Assembly: GCA_046726215.1 (NCBI GenBank)
Contig: JBKPAA010000031.1
Location: 37,181-101,180, forward strand
Length of the DNA: 64,000 nucleotides
Direction: 5' to 3'
From: DASQUK01 sp046726215
Lineage (GTDB): Bacteria; Actinomycetota; Acidimicrobiia; Acidimicrobiales; VFJN01
The notes beneath the pieces were generated by a model, which saw only the letters and a program-made list of their open reading frames with translations, was not told where the DNA came from and did not search any database. Of the stretch, positions 23,462 through 32,107 are shown piece after piece. The stretch's first letter is position 1; the number at the start of each line of letters is the position of its first letter. The translations under genes were made by a program, and so were the position numbers.

Positions 23462-24145
23462 TTACCCGGCGGCGAGGCGTGCCTGCAGCAGGTCGATCTC
23501 GTCGACCAGCAGCTCGCGCAGCAGGCGCCAGCGCGCGGGCACGGTGGGCGCCGCCAGCAGCGCCTGGCGGTCGGCGGGTCCCAGGGGCGCCACCACCGTT
23601 GCCTGGTAGCCGGCGATCACGGGATCGTCCGCCAACTCGAGGTCCAGTGTCGGCGCCGGCTCGCCCATCTCCCGCCGCAGGGCGGCCGCGCGCCGCAGCA
23701 GGGTCGTGGCCTCGGCCCGATCGTCGGTGGCTCGCTCCGCGGCCCCGGGCTCACGGAGTTGTTCCGCCCACTCGTGGATCTCCGCCCGAGGGTAGGGGTC
23801 GTCGGGGAGCCAGCGCTCGACGCGGATGCGATGGATGCCGACCACGCCCAGGATCCAGCGGCCGTCGGGCAGTTCCTCGGCGCGCACAATGCGGGCCAAC
23901 GTGCCGACATCGGTGCGGACGTCGCCCCCGCCGACCTCGGATCCCCGCTCGATGAGCACCACGCCGAACGTGCTGTCGTGGTGGGTGCGGGAGTCGTCCA
24001 CCATGCGCCGGTAGCGGGGCTCGAACACGTGCAGCGGCAGCACCATCCCGGGCACGAGCACGGTGCCCAAGGGGAACATCGGGGCCACCGAAGTTGCTCC
24101 CCGCTCCTGGCCTTCGGCCGGGCCGCTCGGGCCTCGCTCGCTCAT
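23462..24145 (-). CDS. LON N-terminal-domain (substrate-binding) protein
   Basis: 227 residues containing the substrate-recognition domain of Lon protease without ATPase or protease parts: MFPLGTVLVPGMVLPLHVFEPRYRRMVDD, FGVVLIERGSEVGGG, VGTLARIV, and GVVGIHRIRVERWLPDD. The function of stand-alone LON domains is unknown; a role in protein quality control is plausible only by homology. ATG 24145 follows GGAGGG; a shorter start at 24079 is possible. It is divergent from imuB; its promoter region shares the gap with the LexA box. Confidence 0.85.
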   Translation of the reverse strand: MSERGPSGPAEGQERGATSVAPMFPLGTVLVPGMVLPLHVFEPRYRRMVDDSRTHHDSTFGVVLIERGSEVGGGDVRTDVGTLARIVRAEELPDGRWILGVVGIHRIRVERWLPDDPYPRAEIHEWAEQLREPGAAERATDDRAEATTLLRRAAALRREMGEPAPTLDLELADDPVIAGYQATVVAPLGPADRQALLAAPTVPARWRLLRELLVDEIDLLQARLAAG

Positions 24146-24187
24146 TGCCCTCCGGGGCGCTCGCTCAGGACCGCCCAGCCTAGTCAA

Positions 24188-24203
24188 TCGAACTGTTGTT
24201 CGT
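24188..24203. promoter_or_regulatory. LexA (SOS) box in front of imuB
   Basis: TCGAAC-TGTT-GTTCGT, one base off the actinobacterial SOS consensus TCGAAC-N4-GTTCGA. It lies 17 bp before the imuB ATG and next to a TATATG -10-like box, so LexA would block the promoter until DNA damage. The divergent LON-domain gene starts 43 bp to the left. Confidence 0.85.
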
Positions 24204-24219
24204 ATATGGTGGGGCGTCC

Positions 24220-25431
24220 ATGGTCGCGGAAGACATGATCGGCTGTCTCGTGGTCCCCCGCTTCCCGCTGGCCTGCGAGCTCGCCGACCGGCCCGAGCTG
24301 TGGGGCCGCCCGGTCGTGGTGGCCCACTCCGATGCCCCGGTGGTGTGGTCTGCGACTCCAGCAGCCTCGGTCGAGGGGGTGGTGGAGGGCCAGCGCCTGT
24401 CCGAGGCGATGGGCCGCTGCCCCTCGCTGGTGGTGCTCGACGCCCGGCCGGCACGGTACGAGGCCCGTGATGCCGCCATCCTCGACGCGCTCGAACGGGT
24501 GGTGCCCGGGGTCGAGCCCGCAGGCCTGGGGATGGCGTACGTCGACCTCGCGGGCCTGGTTCGCTGCTACCGCTCGCCGGCCGCGTTGCACGCCGCGCTG
24601 CTCGGGTGCGCGCCGAGCGAGCTACGACCCCGGCTGGGAGCGGGGCCCACCAAGTTCGTGGCCGGGTTGGCGGCGTTGCAGGCGGGCACGGATGACCAGT
24701 CCCGGAACGTCAGGGTGGTCGACGAGGCCGAGCTGGCCGCCTTCGTCACGCCGGTCCTGGTGACGACGCTGCCGGTGGATGCGGAGATGATCCGCCGCCT
24801 GCGGCTGGTCGGCATCACCACGGTGGGCGAGCTGACGGCCCTGCCCCGGCGTGCGTTGGTGGCGCAGTTCGGCGCCGAGGGCATCCGCCTGGTGGCGCTG
24901 CTCGACGGCGCGTCCGAGCCGGTGCGGCCCCGTCCCTGCGAGGAGCGCCTGCGGGAACGGTTGGCGTTCCCCGAGCCCCTCACCAGCCGGGAGGCCGTGC
25001 TGGCGGCCGCCGCCCAGGTGCTCCGCCGGGTGCTGCGCCACCCGCGACGCGAGGGTCGGGTGGCACGCCAGCTCGTGGTGCGGGCCGAGACCGAGCAGGG
25101 CAAGCGCTGGGAGTCCCGGATGACGTTGCGCCATGCCCGGTGCGACCACGACGGCTTGTGGGTGACGCTGGCGGCGGCGCTCGAACGGGCGTCGCTGCCG
25201 GGCCCGGTGAGCGAGCTGTCGGTCGAGCTGCGGGGCCTGCGGCCCTCACGTGGTTGGCAGGGCGAGCTGTTGCCGACCCGGAGGGCTTCGGCGGAACGGC
25301 GCGAGCGCATTGAGGAGGGTCTGCGCCAGCTCAAGGCTCGCTACGGGCGGAGCCTGGTGGGGCGGATGGTCCCGGTGGAACCGTGGAGCCGTATCCCCGA
25401 ACGCCGGTGGGCACTGGTGGAGCTCGAGTGA
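24220..25431 (+). CDS. imuB: ImuB-type Y-family polymerase-like protein of the SOS mutasome
   Basis: 403 residues with the Y-family polymerase fold (little finger included) but without the catalytic acids: the usual metal-binding N-terminus is VVPRFPLACEL, and the SIDE-type motif is GMAYVDLAG. This loss is typical of ImuB, a non-catalytic partner that brings DnaE2 to the beta clamp. ATG 24220 follows GGTGGGG with 5-nt spacing; the LexA box precedes it. It overlaps the DUF6504 gene by 4 bp. No imuA' gene was seen next to it. Confidence 0.92.
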   Translation: MVAEDMIGCLVVPRFPLACELADRPELWGRPVVVAHSDAPVVWSATPAASVEGVVEGQRLSEAMGRCPSLVVLDARPARYEARDAAILDALERVVPGVEPAGLGMAYVDLAGLVRCYRSPAALHAALLGCAPSELRPRLGAGPTKFVAGLAALQAGTDDQSRNVRVVDEAELAAFVTPVLVTTLPVDAEMIRRLRLVGITTVGELTALPRRALVAQFGAEGIRLVALLDGASEPVRPRPCEERLRERLAFPEPLTSREAVLAAAAQVLRRVLRHPRREGRVARQLVVRAETEQGKRWESRMTLRHARCDHDGLWVTLAAALERASLPGPVSELSVELRGLRPSRGWQGELLPTRRASAERRERIEEGLRQLKARYGRSLVGRMVPVEPWSRIPERRWALVELE

Positions 25432-25697
25432 ACCCTCGACCCGTGAACGCCCCGGTGCGCATACCGGTCCAGGTCGATCACGCGGGTGAACCCCGGGCGA
25501 TCGTGCCGCCGGGCCCGCACGGTCGACGGCGGCCGGTCCCGGTGGCACAGGTGACCGAGCGCTGGCGCGTCGACGAGGGCTGGTGGGGGCCACACCCGCT
25601 GTCCCGGATGTACTACCGGCTGGCGCTGGACGACGGGCGCCTCGTCACCGTCTACCGCGACCTGGTCGACGAGACGTGGTGGGCGCAGCGCTCATGA
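25428..25697 (+). CDS. DUF6504 family small protein between imuB and dnaE2
   Basis: 89 residues, starting GTG 25428 inside the imuB stop (GTGA) and ending ATGA with the dnaE2 start, so three genes are translated as a chain. The N-terminal half is rich in P, V and R; the C-terminal half has WRVDEGWWG, LSRMYYRLALDDGRLVTVYRDL and ends in WWAQRS. The position between the two mutasome genes is good evidence for a role in SOS mutagenesis (inference); the molecular role is unknown. Confidence 0.85.
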   Translation: MNPRPVNAPVRIPVQVDHAGEPRAIVPPGPHGRRRPVPVAQVTERWRVDEGWWGPHPLSRMYYRLALDDGRLVTVYRDLVDETWWAQRS

Positions 25698-28600
25698 TCC
25701 TTGACACCCCCTACGCCGAGCTGCACCTCCACACCTGCTACTCGCTGCTGGAAGGCGCCTCGTCCCCCAAGGAGCTGATCGGCCAAGCCGGCCGGTACGG
25801 CTACGACAGCCTGGCGATCACAGACCGCAACAACCTCTACGGCGCCATGGTGTTCGCCCGGGCGTGCCGGGACGCCGGCATCCACCCGATCATCGGTGTC
25901 GAGCTCACCGTGGCCGTCGACTCCGACGTCGACCCCGATGACGATCCCGGCTCCAACCCCGGCGCCCGCCACGACCTCACGCTGCTGGCCGCGACTCGCC
26001 AGGGATACGCCAACCTGTGCCGGCTGGTCAGCCTGGCCAACGGCTGGGGCCTGGCCGAGCAGGCCGACCGGGAGCGGCGCCGGCGCGATCCCTGCGTCGC
26101 CCTCCACCACGTGCGGGAGCACACCGCCGGGGTCGTCTGCCTCACCGGCGGGCGCCGTGGCGAGCTGGCCCAGCGGGTGGCGGCCGGCGATCGCCCGGGG
26201 GCGAGGGACGTCCTGCGCCGCTGGGTCGACTGGTTCGGAGCGGGAAACGTGTGGGTCGAGCTGCACGACAACCTGGTCCAGGGCGACCGGCCCCGCATCC
26301 GGGTGCAGGTGTCGCTGGCCCGCGAGCTGGGCGCGGGGATCGTCGCCACCGGGGACGTGCACTACCACGACCCAGGGCGGCACCGGCTCCACGACGCGCT
26401 CTGCGCCATCCGCCATCGCACCACGCTCGACGGCTGCCACACCCAACGCCGGCCCAACCGCGAGTTCTACCTGAGGAGCCCGACCGAGCAGGCCGAGCGC
26501 TTCGCCGAGTGGCCAGAGGCCGTGGCCAACACCCTCCACATCGCCGAGCGCTGCGTCTTCGACCTGACCGAGGACCTGGGCTACCGGCTACCCACGCCGG
26601 ACGTCCCCCGGGGCCACACCCCCGATTCATGGCTGGCGGAGCTCTGCCACCGGGAGCTCGACCAGCGCTACCGCGGGGCATCGCTCGGTCAGGCGCGGAG
26701 CCGCTTGAACGAAGAGCTGGGGCTCATCGCCCGGCACGGGATGGCCGGCTTCTTCCTCGTGTACCACCAGGTCCTGGAGCTGGCCCGGAAGGTGGCGGCC
26801 GAGGTGCGGGGCGATGCCCCCCGGGGGCGCCTGGGCATGCCGCCCGGCCGCGGCCGGGGCTCGAGCGTGAGCAGCATCGTGTGCTACCTGATCGGGCTGT
26901 CGCACATCGACCCGATCGAGAAGAACCTGTTCCTGGGGCGGTTCCTCAACGACACGATGTCGAGCCTGCCCGACATCGACCTGGACTTCCCCCGCGACAT
27001 CCGCGATCGGTTGTTCCGGGAGGTGTACGAGTACTGGGGCAGCGACCACGCCGCGCTGGTCGCCACCTTTCCCCGCTACCGCATCCGCAGCGCGGTGCGC
27101 GACCTGGGCAAGGCGCTGGGCCTGCCGGCGGCTGAGATCGATCGGCTGGCCAAGCTGGCCGAGGGCTACGGCTCTGCCAGCAACGTCCAGGTCGAGATGG
27201 AACGGGTCCCCGAGCTGCGACCGCTCGCCGCGACCCCGGGCTGGGGACATCTCATCGAGTTGGCCGGCCAGCTGGCGAACTTCCCCCGTCACCTCTCCCA
27301 GCACGTCGGTGGGGTGGTCATTGCCTCCGATCCACTCATCGACTGCGTGCCCGTCCAGCCCGCCGCCTGGCCCGGCCGCTACGTGTGCCACTGGGACAAG
27401 GACGACATCGACGACGCCCGGATGGTGAAGATCGACTTCCTGGCGCTGGGCATGTTGTCGCTGGTGGAGGAATGCCTCGACCTGTGCGCCATCCACCGGG
27501 ACGTTCCCGTCGACCTCTCCCGCATCGACTTCGAGGACCAGCGGGTGTACGACCGCATCGGGCGGGGCGACACCATCGGTGTGTTCCAGATCGAATCCCG
27601 GGCCCAGGCCGGCATCCTGCCCCGCACCAGGCCCCGGAACCTCGACGACCTGACCGCCCAGGTGGCGATCATCCGCCCGGGCCCCATCGTCGGAGGGGCG
27701 GTCCACAACTATGTCGAGGGTCGCTCCAACCCCGATTCGCCCGACCTCGTACCCCACGACTGCGTCCGGAACGTGCTGGGAGAGACCTTCGGCGTCGTGC
27801 TCTTCCAGGAGCAGGTGGTGCAGGTGGCCGTGGCCATGGGCGGGTTCAGCGACGGCATGGCCGAGACGTTCCGCCGGGCCATGGGTCGCAAGGACTGGGG
27901 CGAGGAGATCGAGCGGTACCGGGACAAGTTCCTGGCGGGGGCCCAGGAAAAGGGCGTCCCCCTCGACGTGGCCGAGCGCACCTTCGAGAGCCTGGCGGGG
28001 TTCGCCCAGTTCGGCTTCCCCAAGAGCCACGCCGCCGCCTTCGGTCTGCTGGCGTACCAGACCACCTGGCTCAAGGAGTACTACCCCGCCGAGTTCTTCT
28101 GTGCCCTGTTCAACAACTGGCCCATGGGCTTCTACCCACCGCACGTGTTCACCAACGATGCCCGGCGGCGCGGCGTCGAGATCCTGCGGCCGGAGATCAA
28201 CGCCAGCCAGGTGCCCTGCACCGTGGCGAGCACGGTGGGGCTGGGTACCGTGCGCCTCGGGCTCCGGCACATCCGGGGGATGGGGGAGGCCACGGCCGCC
28301 GCCATCGTCGAGGAGCGCGACCGGGCGGGCCCCTACCGATCGCTGCGTGACTTCGCCCAGCGCACGGGGCTGGCAGGCGAGGCGATCGAGAACGCGATCC
28401 GGGTCGGGGCCTTCGACGACTTCGGGCTCCGGCGCCGCGAGCTGTTGTGGCAGCTCTGGTTGCTCGGCCTGGGCAGCGGGGCACCACAGCCCCGGAAACG
28501 CACTGCTGACCGGCCCCGCTACCGGCAGCTGCGGTTGGACCTGCCCACCGAGCAGGACCAGGTGCTGTTGGCGGAGGTGACCGGCTTCCGCGCGATGGCC

Positions 28601-29002
28601 GACGACTACGAGGTGCTCGGGCTGTCGCCCGATGCCCATCCCATGCAGTTCCTGCGCGACGGGCTGCGGGGCAGGGTCCGGTCCAGCCGTGAGCTGCTCG
28701 ACGTGCCGCCGAAGCGGACGGTCGACACCGCGGGCCTGGTCGTCTGCCGCCAGCGGCCCGGCAGCGGCCAGGGCGCGGTGTTCCTGCTGCTCGAGGACGA
28801 GCACGGCCTGGTCAACGTCATGCTGGCCCCCCAGCTCTACGACCGCTGCCGCACCATGGTGCGGGGCAGCCCCTTCCTGCGCATCAGGGGCGTGGTCGAG
28901 GAGCGTGCCGGCGGCAACGTCGCCATGCTCAAGGCCCGCACCATCACCCCCGTCAAACCCCCGGCCGCCCTCCGCACCCCCGACGGCAAGAGCTGGGGCT
29001 GA
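25694..29002 (+). CDS. dnaE2: Error-prone DNA polymerase DnaE2
   Basis: C-family polymerase that copies damaged DNA as part of the ImuB-DnaE2 mutasome. 1102 residues: an N-terminal PHP domain (YAELHLHTCYSLLEGASSP), the palm with catalytic acids in LPDIDLDFPRDIRDR, the fingers (AFGLLAYQTTWLKEYYP), a helix-hairpin-helix (IRGMGEATAAAIVEER) and a C-terminal OB fold. ATG 25694 overlaps the DUF6504 stop. The length is in the range for DnaE2 and shorter than replicative DnaE1. A 14-bp inverted repeat follows the stop codon. Confidence 0.96.
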   Translation: MILDTPYAELHLHTCYSLLEGASSPKELIGQAGRYGYDSLAITDRNNLYGAMVFARACRDAGIHPIIGVELTVAVDSDVDPDDDPGSNPGARHDLTLLAATRQGYANLCRLVSLANGWGLAEQADRERRRRDPCVALHHVREHTAGVVCLTGGRRGELAQRVAAGDRPGARDVLRRWVDWFGAGNVWVELHDNLVQGDRPRIRVQVSLARELGAGIVATGDVHYHDPGRHRLHDALCAIRHRTTLDGCHTQRRPNREFYLRSPTEQAERFAEWPEAVANTLHIAERCVFDLTEDLGYRLPTPDVPRGHTPDSWLAELCHRELDQRYRGASLGQARSRLNEELGLIARHGMAGFFLVYHQVLELARKVAAEVRGDAPRGRLGMPPGRGRGSSVSSIVCYLIGLSHIDPIEKNLFLGRFLNDTMSSLPDIDLDFPRDIRDRLFREVYEYWGSDHAALVATFPRYRIRSAVRDLGKALGLPAAEIDRLAKLAEGYGSASNVQVEMERVPELRPLAATPGWGHLIELAGQLANFPRHLSQHVGGVVIASDPLIDCVPVQPAAWPGRYVCHWDKDDIDDARMVKIDFLALGMLSLVEECLDLCAIHRDVPVDLSRIDFEDQRVYDRIGRGDTIGVFQIESRAQAGILPRTRPRNLDDLTAQVAIIRPGPIVGGAVHNYVEGRSNPDSPDLVPHDCVRNVLGETFGVVLFQEQVVQVAVAMGGFSDGMAETFRRAMGRKDWGEEIERYRDKFLAGAQEKGVPLDVAERTFESLAGFAQFGFPKSHAAAFGLLAYQTTWLKEYYPAEFFCALFNNWPMGFYPPHVFTNDARRRGVEILRPEINASQVPCTVASTVGLGTVRLGLRHIRGMGEATAAAIVEERDRAGPYRSLRDFAQRTGLAGEAIENAIRVGAFDDFGLRRRELLWQLWLLGLGSGAPQPRKRTADRPRYRQLRLDLPTEQDQVLLAEVTGFRAMADDYEVLGLSPDAHPMQFLRDGLRGRVRSSRELLDVPPKRTVDTAGLVVCRQRPGSGQGAVFLLLEDEHGLVNVMLAPQLYDRCRTMVRGSPFLRIRGVVEERAGGNVAMLKARTITPVKPPAALRTPDGKSWG

Positions 29003-29012
29003 CTCCCTTCCG

Positions 29013-29060
29013 AACTTGCGGCGGTTACGGGCGCCATAGCACCTCCAACCGCCGCAAGTT
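29013..29060. terminator. Bidirectional terminator-like inverted repeat between dnaE2 and dacB
   Basis: Perfect 14-bp arms AACTTGCGGCGGTT (29013-29026) and AACCGCCGCAAGTT (29047-29060) around a 20-nt loop. It fills the gap between the convergent stops of dnaE2 (29002) and dacB (29065) and would work for either strand, but without a T-run. Confidence 0.75.
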
Positions 29061-29064
29061 GGTG

Positions 29065-30609
29065 TTACTCGGGGTCCAACGCCGCCAGGTCCAGGCCGGG
29101 GTAGGCCACGAGGATGTCGGCCAGGCCGTCCATGTCCACGTCATCGGGGTCGAGCAGGCCCGGCTCGGGAACGTTGGCCACGTAGGCGAACGTGATCCTT
29201 CCCCCCGCCAACGGCTCGATTTCGCCGGCCAGGGCGGTGACGTTGCGCGACGAGCCCGTCTTCGCCCGCAGGCGCCCGGCCACCGGCGTGCCGCGCCACC
29301 GCTTGGCCAGCGTGCCGGTCTCGCCGGCCACGGCCAGACCGTCTCGCAGCACCGGCCCGGTTCCGGGACGCGTGAGCACCTGGGTGAGGGTGCGGCACGT
29401 GAGCCGGCCCCGGTTCGACAGGCCGCTGCCGTCGACGAGCCCGACACCGTCGACCGCGACCCCGGCGTCCGCCAGGAGCCCCATCAGCGCCGCCTTACCG
29501 GCCTGGGCCGATCCCTGGCCGGACGCCACCACGCCGATCTCCTTGAGCGCGGCCTCGGCCGTCTCGTTGTCGCTGTAGGTCAGCATCTCGGCCACGATCT
29601 GCGACACCGGGGGCGACGCCAGCGATGCCACCTCCGTGGCGCCGCGCGGGGCCCGGCCCGCCCTGGGGGCGCCGACGACCATGACGCCCTTGGCGCGCAG
29701 CCGGTCGGTGACGACCCGAGCCGCGTCCGCCGCCGGATCGGGGGCGGGCACGGTGGCCGACGCCGACCGCGCGGGCGAGAAGGCCGCGAAGCCGTCGTTG
29801 ACCATGAGCCCGCCGATGGGGCCGATCGCGTCCTGGTCGATGAAGCGCTGCGGCCACGCCGGGTTGTAGCGCTCGCCGTCGTAGCGGCTCCCGTCGCCGA
29901 CCACCGACCCGCCGATACGGGTGACACCGGCCGCTACGACGGCGTCGACGAGCCGGTCCACGTCGTGCACGACCCTGTCACGCCCATCCGGCGCGCTGGT
30001 GCTCCACGCCGGCGTGCCGAGCGCGGCGTCGCCACCTCCGACCACGAACAGGTCGCCGGCCACCACGCCGTTGCGCACCGGCGCCGCCGTGAGCACGCGC
30101 GTCTTCAGCGTGGCGTCCGGCCCCCGGGAGAGGAGCAGACCGGTGGCGATCAGCAGCTTCTGGGTGGACGCCCCGGCGAGCGGCACGGTCGGGTTGTGCT
30201 CGAACAGCTCCCGCCCTTGGCTCTCGACCGCGAGGCAGGTGCCGGGCGGCGATGCGCCGAGCCACGCCCGCAGCTCACCGGCCAGGCGGCGCCCTGCCAC
30301 CGGCGCGGCGATGACCTCCGGCGCCCGCCGAGGCGACAGCACCGGAGTGGCTGCGGCATCGGCGCCGATGGCGCTCGACGCCGGCTTGGCGTCGAGCGAG
30401 ATGGCCGCGGCGCCGGCGGCGATCCCGGCCAGGGCGAGGGCCCCGGGAAGGATCCAGCGCCGGAGGTTCCGCCCGGCCGGCGAGGGAGCCGCGTGGGCCG
30501 GCGCTGCCGGCTCGGGCTCCGCTTTTGGTTCCGTCACGGCCGGCGCTGCCGGCTCGGGCTCCGCTTCTGGTTCCGGCAAGGCATCGGCGCCGTTCGTGGG
30601 CTCGCTCAC
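29065..30609 (-). CDS. dacB: D-alanyl-D-alanine carboxypeptidase/endopeptidase (PBP4 type)
   Basis: S13-family penicillin-binding protein that trims peptidoglycan stem peptides outside the membrane. 514 residues: an N-terminal stretch rich in E, P and A, one transmembrane anchor (WILPGALALAGIAAGAAAI), then the penicilloyl domain with the nucleophile in AGASTQKLLIATG (SxxK), DGSGLSNRGRL (SxN) and LRAKTGSSRNV (KTG). The E/P/A stretch holds an in-frame tandem repeat from 42-bp units. The GTG start lies 4 bp past the upstream stop, so dacB is the last gene of the 32745-29065 transcript. Confidence 0.92.
   Translation of the reverse strand: MSEPTNGADALPEPEAEPEPAAPAVTEPKAEPEPAAPAHAAPSPAGRNLRRWILPGALALAGIAAGAAAISLDAKPASSAIGADAAATPVLSPRRAPEVIAAPVAGRRLAGELRAWLGASPPGTCLAVESQGRELFEHNPTVPLAGASTQKLLIATGLLLSRGPDATLKTRVLTAAPVRNGVVAGDLFVVGGGDAALGTPAWSTSAPDGRDRVVHDVDRLVDAVVAAGVTRIGGSVVGDGSRYDGERYNPAWPQRFIDQDAIGPIGGLMVNDGFAAFSPARSASATVPAPDPAADAARVVTDRLRAKGVMVVGAPRAGRAPRGATEVASLASPPVSQIVAEMLTYSDNETAEAALKEIGVVASGQGSAQAGKAALMGLLADAGVAVDGVGLVDGSGLSNRGRLTCRTLTQVLTRPGTGPVLRDGLAVAGETGTLAKRWRGTPVAGRLRAKTGSSRNVTALAGEIEPLAGGRITFAYVANVPEPGLLDPDDVDMDGLADILVAYPGLDLAALDPE
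30496..30575 (-). repeat. 42-bp tandem duplication within dacB
   Basis: Units 30496-30533 and 30538-30575 agree at 37 of 38 compared positions with a 42-bp period. It encodes a 14-residue period (AEPEPAAPA core) in the cytoplasmic N-terminus and keeps the frame. Confidence 0.75.
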
Positions 30610-30613
30610 GGGC

Positions 30614-32107
30614 TCACCGGGTGTCCAGGGCGCGGCGTTGCAGCCAGCGGGAGCGGCGCCAGAGGTGGTCGAGGGCCGTGACCGCCCGGTTGGCCGACGG
30701 GTAGCAGAGCCGTCCGCTGGCCCGCACCCCGGCGGGGGCGGCGTTGCCGGGCGAGGTGACGGCCAGCTCGGTGGCGCTGAGGACGGGCTTGCCGGTGGCC
30801 TCGCTCGCGGCCGCGGCCGCCTCCGCGAAGCGGGCGTCCTGCCGTTCGTGGTAGAGGACGATGCGCTCGAGGCCGTGGTCGGGCCAGAACGGCCCCTCCC
30901 GCATCAGCTTGGCCTGGTTGGCCTGGATGCCCATCCCCAGGAAGATCACGGCGTCGACGTCGGGATGCAATGCCGCCAGCTCGAGCACCCTGGGCACTGT
31001 GTCACGGGTCTCGCCCCCGGCCATGTCGATGGGGTTGTTTCGGCTCCAGCGGGGCGGGAGCTCGGCATCGATCGCGGCCCGTAGATCGGCGGGCAGCCCG
31101 ATCAGCTCCAGCCCGGTGCGCGCCAGGGCGTCGGCCGTGACCACGCCCCAGCCGCCAGCCGTGCTGACGACCACGACCCGGTTGCCCCGGGGTAGCGGCT
31201 GGGTGGCGAAGGTGGCGGCGATCTCGTAGGCCTGCTCGATGGTGTCGGCCCGGGAGACGCCGGCCTGGCGGCAGGCACCGTCGAACACCCGGTCGTCGCT
31301 CGCCAGGGCGCCGGTGTGGCTGGCGGCCGCGCGCTGCCCCCCGGCGCTGGCCCCGCCCTTGACCACCACGATCGGCAGGCGGCCCGCGATCCGCCGCAAC
31401 CGCGCCACGAAGGCGCGCCCGTCGCCCACGCTCTCCACGTAGGCCAGGCCTACATGGGTCTCGGGGTCGTCGGCGTAGTAGTCGAGGTAGTCGGGGATGG
31501 TGACTGCGGCGGCGTTTCCGGCGGACACCGCCCGGCTCACCCCCACGCCGGTCAGCTGCGCGTAGTTCTCGAAGGAGCTGACGAAGTTGCCGGACTGGCT
31601 GGTGATGCCGATGTGCCCGCGGGGCGGGAACGGCGCCACGATCTGGGCGCACAGCTTGGCCGGCGGCGACACCACGCCCTGGCCGTTGGGACCGGCCAGC
31701 AGGATGCCGAGCTCGTCGGCCAGCGCGACGAGCTCGGCCTCGGCCCGGCGCCCCTCGTCCGTCTGCGTCTCGGCGTAGCCGGCCGAGGCGATGAACGCCG
31801 CCGTGATCCCCTTCTTGGCGCAGGCCCGCAGCAGGTCGGTATTGGTGGACGCGGGCGTGCACACGAAGACCAGGTCGATCTCGCCGTCAGGCAGATCGTC
31901 GACCTCGGCCACGCTCCGGACACCGAGCACCTCGGCCCCGTCGCGGTTGGTGGCGAACACCTTCCCCTCGTACCCGCAGGCCAGGATGTTGTGGAGGCTG
32001 ACGAAGCCGAACTTGCCGGGGTGGGTGGAGGCGCCGGCCACCAACACCCCCCGCGGCTCGAACAGCGCCCGGAACCGATCGGTGTCCGGGCGGGCCGCGC
32101 CGGCCAT
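30614..32107 (-). CDS. ADP-forming acyl-CoA synthetase, CoA-binding alpha subunit
   Basis: 497-residue homologue of the alpha part of ADP-forming acetyl-CoA synthetases. The N-terminal CoA-binding Rossmann fold (GVLVAGASTHPGKFGF) is followed by two succinyl-CoA-ligase-like domains; the phosphorylated His lies in AAASHTGALASDD. The beta (ATP-grasp) part is a separate gene directly upstream, sharing one base (TGATG). Together they would form acyl-CoA from acid, ATP and CoA or make ATP in reverse. The acyl substrate cannot be read from the sequence. Confidence 0.9.
   Translation of the reverse strand: MAGAARPDTDRFRALFEPRGVLVAGASTHPGKFGFVSLHNILACGYEGKVFATNRDGAEVLGVRSVAEVDDLPDGEIDLVFVCTPASTNTDLLRACAKKGITAAFIASAGYAETQTDEGRRAEAELVALADELGILLAGPNGQGVVSPPAKLCAQIVAPFPPRGHIGITSQSGNFVSSFENYAQLTGVGVSRAVSAGNAAAVTIPDYLDYYADDPETHVGLAYVESVGDGRAFVARLRRIAGRLPIVVVKGGASAGGQRAAASHTGALASDDRVFDGACRQAGVSRADTIEQAYEIAATFATQPLPRGNRVVVVSTAGGWGVVTADALARTGLELIGLPADLRAAIDAELPPRWSRNNPIDMAGGETRDTVPRVLELAALHPDVDAVIFLGMGIQANQAKLMREGPFWPDHGLERIVLYHERQDARFAEAAAAASEATGKPVLSATELAVTSPGNAAPAGVRASGRLCYPSANRAVTALDHLWRRSRWLQRRALDTR

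Noticed and set aside
24196..24219. TTG start of imuB eight codons upstream
   Set aside because: It lies inside the LexA box; the ATG at 24220 has a good ribosome-binding site and matches the family N-terminus.
26627..28804. Minus-strand open frame of 725 codons
   Set aside because: Antisense to dnaE2, with no recognisable motif and low-complexity residues typical of shadow frames.
29013..29060. tRNA or small RNA gene in the dnaE2-dacB gap
   Set aside because: Only one long stem is present; no cloverleaf or promoter was seen, and the position between convergent stops fits a terminator.
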